Origin: an uncultured Clostridia bacterium
Lineage (GTDB): Bacteria; Bacillota; Clostridia; Oscillospirales; Acutalibacteraceae
Reading direction: 5' to 3'
Length of the DNA: 52,698 nt
NCBI GenBank assembly: GCA_944380775.1
Contig: CALWIP010000018.1
Coordinates: forward strand, 1-52,698
Shown here: one piece after another, positions 8,639 to 16,646 of the stretch
Layout of the letters: each line of letters opens with the position of its first letter
Position numbering within the stretch: position 1 is the stretch's first letter
Translations under genes and position numbers: made by a program
The notes under the pieces: generated by a model
What the model saw: only the letters and a program-made list of their open reading frames with translations
Database searches by the model: none
Told to the model about the DNA's origin: nothing

Positions 8639-10318
8639 TCATCCGGCGCTCCAAAGGGGGAAATCCCCTTCCGCGGCGGAACTCGCCGGCTCCGGGGTCA
8701 CGCCGCCGCCCGTGCCGCCCGGCTCAGATCCGCCCTGCTCCGGCGCGCTCGACTCCGGCGCGCTCGACTCCGCGCCCGTCCCCGCCGGGACATCCGGCTG
8801 GCTGGACTCCGGCGCGCTGGATTCCGGTTGGCTCGGCTCCGGCTGGCTCGGCTCCGGCTGGCTTGGCTCCGCGCTCGGGATGGAGCCGTTCACAATCTGG
8901 CTCGTGTCGGTCCCCGGGCCTACGCGGTAAACCGTAGCCACCGCGCGGTAGCGGCTGTCCGGCAGGCTCTCGGTCTTCACGAGCTTGCCGTCCAGGTAGA
9001 ACGAGCGCTCCGCCGAGGCCGTGCGGCCCGCGTTGCCCGCGCGGTCCAGCACCACTTGGTCCTTCGCCAGCGATTCGTCCACCTGGTAGGTGTCGTCCGG
9101 CTGCGGCAGCGTGCCGGTCTGCCACGAGCTGACGCGCACTTCGTCATAGCTGTCCGGCTGGTAGCCGTACAGTTCGACATACAGCGTCTTGCCGGACATC
9201 CAGGCTTTGATGTACACGGGGTAATCGGAAGAATTGCGGAATTTGAAATCCAGCGAGCCGTAGCTCACCGTCGCATCCTGGCCGATGGGGCAGTAGGACG
9301 ACGGCCACAGGTGGTTCGACCGCTCGACAATCTCCATATTCGCGCGCAGCGCAGCGCCGTAGAGCGTCGTCGACGCCTGGCAGATGCCGCCGCCGTATTC
9401 CTGCACGTTTTTCCCTCCCACAATGGCCGTGGCCGGGAGGTAGCCGAGCGAGCCGTTCGTCGTGTCGCCCGTCGTGCCGTTGAACGAGAAGACGTCCCCC
9501 GGCTGCAGCGCCACGCCGTCCATCGAGGCCAGCGCGAGCGCCATGTTGTGGTTGCCGTTCGCCGTGTTTGTCGAAACCGTGCTGTACGCGCCGATGCAGC
9601 CGAGATGGCTGCGCAGGCTGTCCGCGCTCGTCTGGCGCGCGGACACGGTTACCGGCGCCTGCACCGTGGCCCCGTTCCCGCCCTCGTCGAGCAGCAGCGC
9701 CAGGAGCTGTTCCTGGTCCACGGCGGCGCCGTCGGCGCCCTCGTCCAGCGTGAATTCTCCGGTTTCGCCGTCAAACCCGGTCACCGTTGGCTCTTGGACC
9801 TCGCAGTCGATCTCTGCGGCGATGGCCGCAACGGCCGCGCGCAGGCTCTCCACGGCCGGCTCCGCCTCCAGCGAGACGCGCTCTTCCGTGGCGGCTTCGC
9901 CCTCGCCCACCGGCGCGGCGGCGAGGATTTCCTCAATATTAGAATCAAATTCCAGCGAATCCCCCCGGATCTGCCAGGTGTTTTCGCCGTACGCCACATA
10001 CGCCTCATACGCGCCGCGGCGCTCTTCCACCAGCTCCTCCAGCGCGGCGCGGGCCTCTTCCCGCGTCATGCCGCCGAGCGCGGCGCCGTCTACCGAGAAC
10101 CCCTCCCGGATGGTTTGCTCTTCCTCCGGCACGGAAGAACCCGGCGCGGCGGCAGAGCTCTCCGGCTCCTGCTCCGGGGTGAAAAACTGCGTCCCTGCAA
10201 AAAAACCTACGCATACTACAATCAATGCGGCGGCGGCGCAAACGGCCACCCACACGCCCGCCGGGACTTTCCCCCGGGCTGTGCGCGCCCCCCGCCGGTT
10301 CGGCGTTTGATTTGCCAT
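8639..10318 (-). CDS. VanW/YoaR-family surface protein with peptidoglycan-binding-type domains
   Basis: A 559-residue membrane-anchored extracellular protein. Residues 22-46 form one transmembrane helix (VWVAVCAAAALIVVCVGFFAG), with the rest outside. Residues about 65-240 resemble the putative peptidoglycan-binding repeat of YoaR-like proteins (GEFTLDEGADGAAVD). The VanW domain (about 270-400) is marked by YGGGICQASTTLYGAAL and SSDYPVYIKAW. The tail (about 495-535) is a low-complexity Ser-Gln-Pro-Glu repeat encoded by 15-base tandem repeats. Start ATG at 10318 follows GGAGTCGTCGAT. A role in cell-wall homeostasis is likely from the family. The VanW name does not by itself imply vancomycin resistance, and no van genes are present. 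Confidence 0.85.
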   Translation of the reverse strand: MANQTPNRRGARTARGKVPAGVWVAVCAAAALIVVCVGFFAGTQFFTPEQEPESSAAAPGSSVPEEEQTIREGFSVDGAALGGMTREEARAALEELVEERRGAYEAYVAYGENTWQIRGDSLEFDSNIEEILAAAPVGEGEAATEERVSLEAEPAVESLRAAVAAIAAEIDCEVQEPTVTGFDGETGEFTLDEGADGAAVDQEQLLALLLDEGGNGATVQAPVTVSARQTSADSLRSHLGCIGAYSTVSTNTANGNHNMALALASMDGVALQPGDVFSFNGTTGDTTNGSLGYLPATAIVGGKNVQEYGGGICQASTTLYGAALRANMEIVERSNHLWPSSYCPIGQDATVSYGSLDFKFRNSSDYPVYIKAWMSGKTLYVELYGYQPDSYDEVRVSSWQTGTLPQPDDTYQVDESLAKDQVVLDRAGNAGRTASAERSFYLDGKLVKTESLPDSRYRAVATVYRVGPGTDTSQIVNGSIPSAEPSQPEPSQPEPSQPESSAPESSQPDVPAGTGAESSAPESSAPEQGGSEPGGTGGGVTPEPASSAAEGDFPLWSAG

Positions 10319-10431
10319 ATCGACGACTCCTTTTGCTTTGAAATGGTCTGATTTTAAGAGGATTTGTTGAAGATTTTCGCGGTTTCCCGCCGTCTTTTTT
10401 CACGGGGTTTTTCTCCCCGATGATCCCCTTC

Positions 10432-10460
10432 ATTTTATCTTGTTTTTCTTGAAAAGTAAA
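10432..10460 (-). promoter_or_regulatory. Predicted promoter for the vanW-like gene
   Basis: TTTACT, 17 bases, TAAAAT on the minus strand, in an AT-rich patch. It leaves a leader of about 107 bases. It lies back to back with the glycolipid-synthase promoter at 10544-10572; the 302-base gap between the two genes holds little else. Confidence 0.5.
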
Positions 10461-10543
10461 GTTACAGCTTTATTATTTTTACGGAATGGCAAAATAACCC
10501 GCTCCCGCCATCCGTTTTTTCCCACGCCGCGCACGTTTGGCGG

Positions 10544-10572
10544 TTGAGATTTTTCCGCGCCCTCTGTATAAT
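10544..10572 (+). promoter_or_regulatory. SigA promoter for the glycolipid synthase-lipase operon
   Basis: TTGAGA, 17 bases, TATAAT. The -10 is perfect and the -35 matches five of six. It leaves about 43 bases of leader before the ATG at 10622. Confidence 0.75.
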
Positions 10573-10621
10573 AAGGGGAGAGGGCTTCGCCCCGCTTATG
10601 AGGAAAGAAGGAGGGTTCCCC

Positions 10622-11752
10622 ATGAAGATCGCGATCCTTTCGGCGGCCACCGGCGGCGGGCACCTGCGCGCCGCGCACGCGGTGGAGGAATACCTGCGCG
10701 CGAACGCGCCGGAGGTGGACGTCAGGGTTATCGACGCGCTCAAGAGCATCAGCCCCATTTTAGATAAGACCATCTGCGACGGCTACCATTTCCTTGCGAC
10801 GAAGACGCCGCGGGTGTTTGGGAAACTGTACCAGAAGACGAACGAGGAGACGGCGCTCTCGCAGCTGGTGCCGAAATTCAACAGCCTGTTTGCGCAGCGG
10901 CTTTGGCCGGTGCTGGCGGAGTTCGGGCCGGACGTCATCCTCACGACGCACCCGTTCGTCACGGAGATGGTTTCGAACCTCAAGCAGCGCGGGCTGCGCG
11001 CGCCGCTGGTGTGCATTATGACGGACTACGGGCCGCACCGCTCGTGGATTGCCCCGGCGGTGGACGCGTACGTCGTCTCCAGCGAGGACATGGTGCCGGA
11101 GCTGGAATATTTCGGCGTGCCGCGCGGGAAGATTTACCCCTACGGCATCCCGGTGCGGGGGGTGTTTTTCCGCCGCAACGACAAGGAGGCGCTGCTGCGC
11201 GCGCTCTCGCTGGACCCGGCGCTGCCGACCGTGCTGATGATGGCGGGCAGCTTCGGCGTGAGCCACATTATGCAGATCTACCGCGAGATTACGCAGCTGC
11301 CGGAACGGTTCCAGATGATTGTCATCACGGGGCGGAACCAGAAGCTATATGAGGCGTTCCAGCTGGAGACGCCGCGCAGCCCGAAGCAGACGCTGCTGGT
11401 CTACTTTACGGACGAAGTGGAAAAATACATGCACGCCTCGGACCTCATCATCACCAAACCGGGCGGCCTCACCGTGTCGGAGGCGCTGGCGTGCAACATC
11501 CCGCTCGCGGTGTTCGACGCCATCCCGGGGCAGGAGGAGGACAACGCGAATTTCCTGTTGCAGCACGAGATGGCCGTGAAGCTCGCGAAGGGCGGGAACT
11601 GCGGCCCGGTGATCGAGCGCCTGCTGGCGGACCACGAAGAGCTGCGCAAGATGCGGGAATCCTGCGAGCAGTTCGACAAATCAGATTCGAGCAAGAATAT
11701 CTTTTCCCTCATCAACAACCTATTGGAACGGCAGAAGCAAACGGAGGCTTGA
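10622..11752 (+). CDS. Processive diacylglycerol glycosyltransferase-like (MGDG synthase / UgtP family)
   Basis: A 376-residue GT-B glycosyltransferase that transfers hexose from a UDP-sugar to diacylglycerol at the inner membrane face, making glycolipids or lipoteichoic-acid anchors. The N-terminal half carries the MGDG-synthase signature (SAATGGGHLRAAHAVEEY at about 7-24); the C-terminal half is MurG-like, with MAGSFGVSH and KPGGLTVSEAL for nucleotide-sugar binding. Length matches UgtP/YpfP. Start ATG at 10622 follows AAGGAGG with correct spacing; a 26-residue longer start has no such site. The lipase gene follows after 3 bases, its ribosome-binding site lying inside this gene. Exact sugar and degree of processivity are unknown. 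Confidence 0.9.
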   Translation: MKIAILSAATGGGHLRAAHAVEEYLRANAPEVDVRVIDALKSISPILDKTICDGYHFLATKTPRVFGKLYQKTNEETALSQLVPKFNSLFAQRLWPVLAEFGPDVILTTHPFVTEMVSNLKQRGLRAPLVCIMTDYGPHRSWIAPAVDAYVVSSEDMVPELEYFGVPRGKIYPYGIPVRGVFFRRNDKEALLRALSLDPALPTVLMMAGSFGVSHIMQIYREITQLPERFQMIVITGRNQKLYEAFQLETPRSPKQTLLVYFTDEVEKYMHASDLIITKPGGLTVSEALACNIPLAVFDAIPGQEEDNANFLLQHEMAVKLAKGGNCGPVIERLLADHEELRKMRESCEQFDKSDSSKNIFSLINNLLERQKQTEA

Positions 11753-11755
11753 CGC

Positions 11756-12595
11756 ATGGCCGGTATGATCCTCGAGGGCGGGACGTTCCGCCCCATTTTC
11801 AGCTGCGGCGCGATGGACGCGCTGCTGGCGCACGACATCCATTTCCCGTACGTCATCGGCGTTTCCGCCGGCATCAGCGACGGCGTCTCCTATGTCTCGC
11901 GGCAGAAGGGCCGCAATTTGGAGATCCTGCTGCGCTACCGGAACGACAAGCGCTACGTCGGCCTGCGCAATTTCCTGACGTGCGGCAGCCTCTTCGGCAT
12001 GGATTTTATCTACCGCGAGATCCCGGAAACCTATGTCCCGTTTGATTTCCGCACGTTTTACGCCGCGCCGGAGACGGTGCTGGCGGGCGTGACGAACGCG
12101 CGCACCGGCGAGGCGGAATATTGGGACTGCAAGAAGACGGACCAGGATTTCACGCTGCTGCGCGCCACCTGCGCGCTGCCGCTGCTCTTCCCGGCCATTG
12201 AGATGGGCGGGCAGCCGTACTACGACGGCGGCCTGCGCGACCCGATCCCGATCCGCAAGGCGATGGCGGACGGGCAGGAAAAGAACCTGATCCTGCTGAC
12301 GCGCCCGGCTGGCTACCGCAAGGGGCTTTCGCGCCAGAACCGGCTGGCGGCGCGCGTGCTGCGCAAGAAGTACCCGGCGCTGGAGCCGGTGCTGCTCACG
12401 CGGCACGAGGCGTACAACGAGACGGTGCGCTTCTGCGAGCAGCTGGAAGCCGAGGGCCGCGCGGTGGTGCTGCGCCCGGACCGCCCGCTGGACAGCATGG
12501 AGAAGGACCTCTCGAACATCCGCCGCGCCTACGAGGACGGCTGGCGCATGGCGGAGGCCCGCCTGGAGGAGATCCGGGCGCTGCTCGCGCCGTAA
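11756..12595 (+). CDS. Patatin-like phospholipase
   Basis: A 279-residue cytoplasmic or membrane-associated acyl hydrolase. It has the glycine-rich oxyanion segment LEGGTFRP (residues 6-13), the nucleophile elbow GVSAG (Ser37), and the catalytic Asp of YYDGG (Asp157): the Ser-Asp dyad of patatins. It resembles RssA/YjjU-type bacterial patatins in size. It starts 3 bases after the glycolipid synthase stop, and its ribosome-binding site (ACGGAGG) is inside that gene, so the two are co-translated. That suggests linked membrane-lipid synthesis and remodelling; the substrate is not known. Confidence 0.88.
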   Translation: MAGMILEGGTFRPIFSCGAMDALLAHDIHFPYVIGVSAGISDGVSYVSRQKGRNLEILLRYRNDKRYVGLRNFLTCGSLFGMDFIYREIPETYVPFDFRTFYAAPETVLAGVTNARTGEAEYWDCKKTDQDFTLLRATCALPLLFPAIEMGGQPYYDGGLRDPIPIRKAMADGQEKNLILLTRPAGYRKGLSRQNRLAARVLRKKYPALEPVLLTRHEAYNETVRFCEQLEAEGRAVVLRPDRPLDSMEKDLSNIRRAYEDGWRMAEARLEEIRALLAP

Positions 12596-12625
12596 GGCTC
12601 CTGTGAAAAAAGGGGGGATCCGGAA

Positions 12626-13789
12626 ATGGACCGGGTGATCCTGCATGCGGACTGCAACAGCTTTTACGCCTCGGTGGAGACGGTGTTCCGGCCGGAGCTG
12701 GCGCGCGTGCCGATGGCGGTGTGCGGCGACCCGGAGAGCCGCCACGGGATTGTGCTGGCGAAAAACGAGCTGGCGAAGGCGGCCGGGGTCCAGACGGCGG
12801 AGCCGGTGGGCATGGCGCAGCGCAAATGCCCGGGCCTGGTGCTGGTGCCGCCGCACCACGAGCGGTACCGCGAATTTTCCGGGCGGATCAACCAGATCTA
12901 CCTGCAATACACGGACCAGGTGGAGCCGTTTTCGGTGGATGAATCCTGGCTGGACGTGACGGGCTCGCAGGGGCTTTTCGGCGACGGGAAGGCCATTGCG
13001 GACGAGCTGCGCCGCCGCGTGCGGCGCGAGACCGGCGTGACCATCTCCGTGGGGGTCTCCTTCAACAAGGTCTTCGCAAAGATGGGCAGCGACTACAAAA
13101 AACCGGACGCGACGACGGTGATCCGCCGGGAAGACGCGCCGGAGATTCTCTACCCGCTGCCGGTGGAGGCGATGCTCTTTGTGGGGCGCAGCGCGGCGGA
13201 ACGGCTGCGCGCGGCGGGCGCCTGCACCGTGGGGGACTTGGCGGCGTTCCCGCGGGAGCGGCTGGTTGCGCTGCTGGGCAAGCTGGGCGGCACGCTGAGC
13301 GACTACGCGCGCGGCCTGGACGAAACGCCGGTGAAGCGCTGGGGCGAGGCGGACGAGGTGAAGTCCGTCGGCAACAGCGTAACGTACCCGCGCGACCTGT
13401 GCGGCGAGGAGGAGCTGACCCGGGCGCTCTCCGCGCTCGCGGACCAAGTGGCGGCGCGGCTGCGCCGGGCCGAAGTCAAGTGCACCGCCGTGCAGCTGAC
13501 CATCAAGTCGCCGTCCCTGCGGGTGATCACGCGGCAAAAGGGCGTCGCGCCGACGTACCTGCGCAGCGCCATCCGCGACGCCGCCGTCGAGCTGCTGCGC
13601 GCCAACTGGAACCTCTCCGCGCCCGTGCGGCTGCTCGGCATTACCGGCCTTTCGCTCGTGCGCGCCGCCGACGCGCCCGGGACCCAGCTTTCCCTCTTCG
13701 AGCCAGGCCGCGCCCGCGCCGCCGAGAAAGAAGAAAAGCTCGCCCGCGCCGTCGACGCCCTCCGCCAAAAGTACGGCCCTGTTCTTTAA
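12626..13789 (+). CDS. dinB: DNA polymerase IV (Y family)
   Basis: Error-prone translesion DNA polymerase, 387 residues. The palm motifs are LHADCNSFYASVE (first metal-binding Asp) and FSVDESWLDVT (Asp-Glu pair). The thumb and little-finger regions follow. Near the C-terminus, TQLSLFEPG contains a Q-L-S-L-F sliding-clamp binding motif. Length is normal for DinB. Start ATG at 12626 is preceded by AAAGGGGGGATCCGGAA. It lies 30 bases after the lipase gene and may be co-transcribed with it. No LexA-type box is evident in front. Confidence 0.95.
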   Translation: MDRVILHADCNSFYASVETVFRPELARVPMAVCGDPESRHGIVLAKNELAKAAGVQTAEPVGMAQRKCPGLVLVPPHHERYREFSGRINQIYLQYTDQVEPFSVDESWLDVTGSQGLFGDGKAIADELRRRVRRETGVTISVGVSFNKVFAKMGSDYKKPDATTVIRREDAPEILYPLPVEAMLFVGRSAAERLRAAGACTVGDLAAFPRERLVALLGKLGGTLSDYARGLDETPVKRWGEADEVKSVGNSVTYPRDLCGEEELTRALSALADQVAARLRRAEVKCTAVQLTIKSPSLRVITRQKGVAPTYLRSAIRDAAVELLRANWNLSAPVRLLGITGLSLVRAADAPGTQLSLFEPGRARAAEKEEKLARAVDALRQKYGPVL

Positions 13790-13796
13790 TCCGCGA

Positions 13797-13836
13797 ACCG
13801 CGGCGGCCGAAGGCCGCGATGCGCGGCGCAAAAAAA
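13797..13836 (+). repeat. Minimal copy of the intergenic repeat (A-rich end only)
   Basis: GGCCGAAGGCCGCGATGCGC followed by GGCGCAAAAAAAG, the terminal piece of the repeat family in plus orientation, directly after dinB. Here it runs into the -35 of the next promoter rather than into a ribosome-binding site. Confidence 0.6.
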
Positions 13837-13837
13837 G

Positions 13838-13866
13838 TGGACAAAGGGGAAGGGGTGTGGTACAAT
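13838..13866 (+). promoter_or_regulatory. Promoter for the NCS2 permease
   Basis: TGGACA, 17 bases, TACAAT, also an extended -10 (TGGTACAAT). The leader of about 115 bases is GC-rich and folds into hairpins, such as GGCCGC-GCGA-GCGGCC. I looked for the purine riboswitch core and did not find it. Confidence 0.65.
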
Positions 13867-13987
13867 GGAGGTAACATCGTTTGGGGGCGGGCCAGGCCCG
13901 GCCGGCCGCCGGCGAGAGGGGTAGGGCCGCGCGAGCGGCCGGAAGAAAACGAAATGATTTTAGGTATTAGGAAGGGTGAATGAATGA

Positions 13988-15343
13988 ATGGAGAGTTTCT
14001 TTAAACTCAAGGAAAACGGCACCACTGTTGGCCGGGAAATCGTCGCGGGCCTGACGACGTTCTTTGCGATGGCGTACATCATCGCGGTCAACCCGTCGCT
14101 GCTGAGCGAATCCGGCATGGAATGGGGCGCGGTCTTCCTCGCGACCATCATCGCGTCGATTATCGGCACGCTCGTCATGGGCCTGGTGGCGAACGTCCCG
14201 TACGCGCAGGCGCCGGGCATGGGCCTCAACGCCTTCTTCGTCTACACGGTGTGCTTCGGCCTTGGGTTTACCTGGCAGCAGGCGCTGTCGATGGTCTTCA
14301 TCTGCGGCCTGATCAATATTTTGATCACCGTGACCAAGCTGCGCAAGTATATCATCAAGGCGATCCCGCGCAGCCTGCAAAACGCTATTGGCGGCGGCAT
14401 CGGCATTTTTGTCGCGTACATCGGCCTGCTCAACGTCGGCATCATCACGTTTGACTCCGGCGTCCCGGCGCTCGCCACGCTGAACCAGAACGCGTTCCTG
14501 CTGTTCCTCATCGGCCTTGCGCTGACCATCATCCTGCAGGTGTGCAAGGTCAAGGGCGCCATCCTCATCGGCATCGTCGTCACCGCGCTGCTCGGCATCC
14601 CGATGGGCGTCACCTCGCCCGCCGACACCATCAGCTTCTCGGAGGCGTGCCAGCAGCTGCCCACCACCTTCGGCGCCATTTTCACCAGCGAGGGCCTCGG
14701 CTCCCTGTTCAGCGACGTTTCGAAGGTCCCGCTGGTCCTCGTGACCATTTTCTCGTTCAGCATCTCCGACACGTTTGACACCATCGGCACCTTCATCGGC
14801 ACCGGCCGCCGCACCGGCATCTTCAGCGACGAGGACGAGAAGGCGATGGATTCCGCCCCGGGCTTCAAGTCCAAGATGGATAAAGCCCTCTTCGCCGACG
14901 CGACCGCGACCTCCATCGGCGCGATCTTCGGCACCTCTAACACCACGACCTATGTCGAGAGCGCAGCCGGCATCGGCGCGGGCGGCCGCACCGGCCTGAC
15001 CAGCGTCGTCGTGGCCATCTGCTTCGCCATCAGCGCGTTCCTCGCCACGTTCGTCAGCGCCATCCCGTTCGCGGCGACGGCCCCGGCGCTCGTCGTCGTC
15101 GGCATCATGATGACCTCCGCGTTCAAGGAGATCTCCTGGGACGATTTCGACGAAGCCGTCCCGGCGTTCTTCGCGGGCGTGTTCATGGCCATCTGCTACA
15201 GCATCTCCTACGGCATCGCCGCCGGCTTCGTGTTCTATTGCATCACGAAGATCTGCAAGAAGAAGGCCAAGGAGATCCACCCGATCCTCTGGGTCGCGAC
15301 CGGCCTGTTCATCCTGAACTTTATCCTCTTGGCGGTCATCTGA
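13988..15343 (+). CDS. NCS2-family purine permease (guanine/hypoxanthine, PbuG/AzgA type)
   Basis: A 451-residue proton-coupled nucleobase importer with 12-14 transmembrane segments. Family hallmarks seen: EIVAGLTTFFAMAYIIAVNP near residue 18, QAPGMGLNAFFVYTV near 75, and FSDVSKVPLVLVTIFSFSIS followed by DTIGTFIGTGRRTG in the central half, typical of the AzgA/PbuG branch rather than UraA. GTSNTTTYVESAAGIGAGGRTGLTS marks the second conserved loop (split here: GTSNTTTYVESAAGIG, then AGGRTGLTS). Start ATG at 13988 follows AGGAAGGGTGAATGA. It is transcribed alone and closed by a strong hairpin. Confidence 0.9.
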   Translation: MESFFKLKENGTTVGREIVAGLTTFFAMAYIIAVNPSLLSESGMEWGAVFLATIIASIIGTLVMGLVANVPYAQAPGMGLNAFFVYTVCFGLGFTWQQALSMVFICGLINILITVTKLRKYIIKAIPRSLQNAIGGGIGIFVAYIGLLNVGIITFDSGVPALATLNQNAFLLFLIGLALTIILQVCKVKGAILIGIVVTALLGIPMGVTSPADTISFSEACQQLPTTFGAIFTSEGLGSLFSDVSKVPLVLVTIFSFSISDTFDTIGTFIGTGRRTGIFSDEDEKAMDSAPGFKSKMDKALFADATATSIGAIFGTSNTTTYVESAAGIGAGGRTGLTSVVVAICFAISAFLATFVSAIPFAATAPALVVVGIMMTSAFKEISWDDFDEAVPAFFAGVFMAICYSISYGIAAGFVFYCITKICKKKAKEIHPILWVATGLFILNFILLAVI

Positions 15344-15363
15344 CCTTCCCCCAAGGGGGATTT

Positions 15364-15395
15364 GCCCGCGGCGCCTTACGCGCCGCGGGCATTTT
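15364..15395 (+). terminator. Terminator after the NCS2 permease
   Basis: Stem GCCCGCGGCGC / GCGCCGCGGGC (11 perfect pairs, 5-base loop) followed by ATTTTG. The T tract is short but the stem is very strong. Confidence 0.65.
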
Positions 15396-15440
15396 GCGCC
15401 GCAGGCGCAGAACGTTCGGAATGGGAAGGGGGTCCGCGTT

Positions 15441-16562
15441 GTGCAGCGGATTCAAAAGGCGATTTCATTTCTCCGGGGGGAAACGGTGCTCTGCGCGGCG
15501 GTGCTGCTGGCGCTGCTGTCGTTTCTCCTCACGCCGCCGGGGCCGGAAGCCCTCAGCGCCGTGGACTGGGACACCCTTGCGCTGCTGTTCAGCCTGATGG
15601 CGGTGATGAAGGGCTTCCAGCGGGCGGGCGTATTCCTCGCGCTGGGCGGCGGCCTGCTGCGGCGCGCCGCTACGACGCGGCGCATGGTGGCGGCGCTGGT
15701 GTTCCTGCCGTTTTTCCTCAGCATGGCGGTCACCAACGACGTCGCGCTGCTCACGTTTGTGCCGTTTGCGCTGGTGGTGCTCCGCATGGCCGGCCAGGAA
15801 CGCCTCGCCGTGCCGGTGGTGGTGCTGCAAACCATTGCCGCCAACCTCGGCAGCATGCTCACGCCGATGGGCAACCCGCAGAACCTGTACCTTTACGCGC
15901 AGTCCGGCATGCCGTTCGGCGCGCTGGTGCTGCTGATGCTGCCCTACGCGGCGCTTTCCGCCGCGGGCCTGGCCGCGCTCTGCGCCGCGCGGAGCAGCGC
16001 GCCCGTGGCCGTGGACGCGCTGCCGCCCGCCCACGTGGAAAAGCACGCGCTGCCGGCGCTGGCCGCGGGCTTTGCGCTCTGCCTGCTGGCGCTGTTCGGC
16101 GCGCTGCCGCCGCTGCTGGTGGCGGCGGTGCTGGCCGCGTACTTCCTCCTGCGGGACCGCGCCGTCCTGCGCGCGGTGGACTACGCGCTGCTGCTGACGT
16201 TCTTCGCGTTTTTTGTGTTCATCGGCAACCTGCGCGCGGTGGAGGGCTTCCGCAGCCTGCTTTCTACGGCGCTGGAGGGCCGCGCCGTGCCGGTCTCCAT
16301 CCTCGCGAGCCAGGTGATCAGCAACGTCCCGGCGGCGCTGTTGCTCTCCGGCTTCACCAGCGACTGGCCCGGCCTGCTCGTCGGCTGCAACCTCGGCGGC
16401 CTTGGCACGCTCATCGCGTCGATGGCGAGCCTCATCTCCTACAAATTCATCGCGCGCGAATTCCCGCGTGAAAAAGGCCGCTATTTCCTCCGGTTCACCG
16501 TGTGGAACGCGGTTTTCCTCGCGGCGCTGCTCGCCGAATGTTCCCTGCTCGGCGCGCTGTGA
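15441..16562 (+). CDS. SLC13/ArsB/NhaD-type (ion transporter superfamily) membrane carrier
   Basis: A 373-residue polytopic membrane protein with about ten hydrophobic helices. Two inverted hairpin signatures of the ion transporter superfamily are visible: SMAVTNDVALLTFVPFAL near residue 93 and ASQVISNVPAALLLSGF near 292. It also has NLGSMLTPMGNPQNLYLY near 136. Such carriers move dicarboxylates, arsenite or Na+/H+; the sequence does not decide which. No arsenic or citrate genes are nearby. The chosen start is GTG at 15441 with a purine-rich GGAAGGGGG about 10 bases upstream. The gene is alone between two terminators. Confidence 0.75.
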   Translation: MQRIQKAISFLRGETVLCAAVLLALLSFLLTPPGPEALSAVDWDTLALLFSLMAVMKGFQRAGVFLALGGGLLRRAATTRRMVAALVFLPFFLSMAVTNDVALLTFVPFALVVLRMAGQERLAVPVVVLQTIAANLGSMLTPMGNPQNLYLYAQSGMPFGALVLLMLPYAALSAAGLAALCAARSSAPVAVDALPPAHVEKHALPALAAGFALCLLALFGALPPLLVAAVLAAYFLLRDRAVLRAVDYALLLTFFAFFVFIGNLRAVEGFRSLLSTALEGRAVPVSILASQVISNVPAALLLSGFTSDWPGLLVGCNLGGLGTLIASMASLISYKFIAREFPREKGRYFLRFTVWNAVFLAALLAECSLLGAL

Positions 16563-16574
16563 CGCACCCCACGC

Positions 16575-16613
16575 AAAAGCTCCGCCAGGTTAAGGCCCGG
16601 CGGAGCTTTTTTT
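16575..16613. terminator. Bidirectional terminator between the carrier and the DEAD-box helicase
   Basis: AAAAGCTCCGCC / GGCGGAGCTTTTTTT with a 12-base loop. T runs are present on both strands, and it sits between convergent genes. Confidence 0.85.
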
Positions 16614-16646
16614 ACTACAAACAGGAGCGCAAACCCGCAACCCCGG

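Noticed and set aside
8639..10318. Vancomycin resistance
   Set aside because: VanW-domain proteins of the YoaR type are common wall proteins; no vanH, vanA/B or vanX genes are nearby.
13867..13987. Purine riboswitch upstream of the NCS2 permease
   Set aside because: I searched for the conserved three-way-junction core and tail; the leader is GC-rich hairpins without those sequences.
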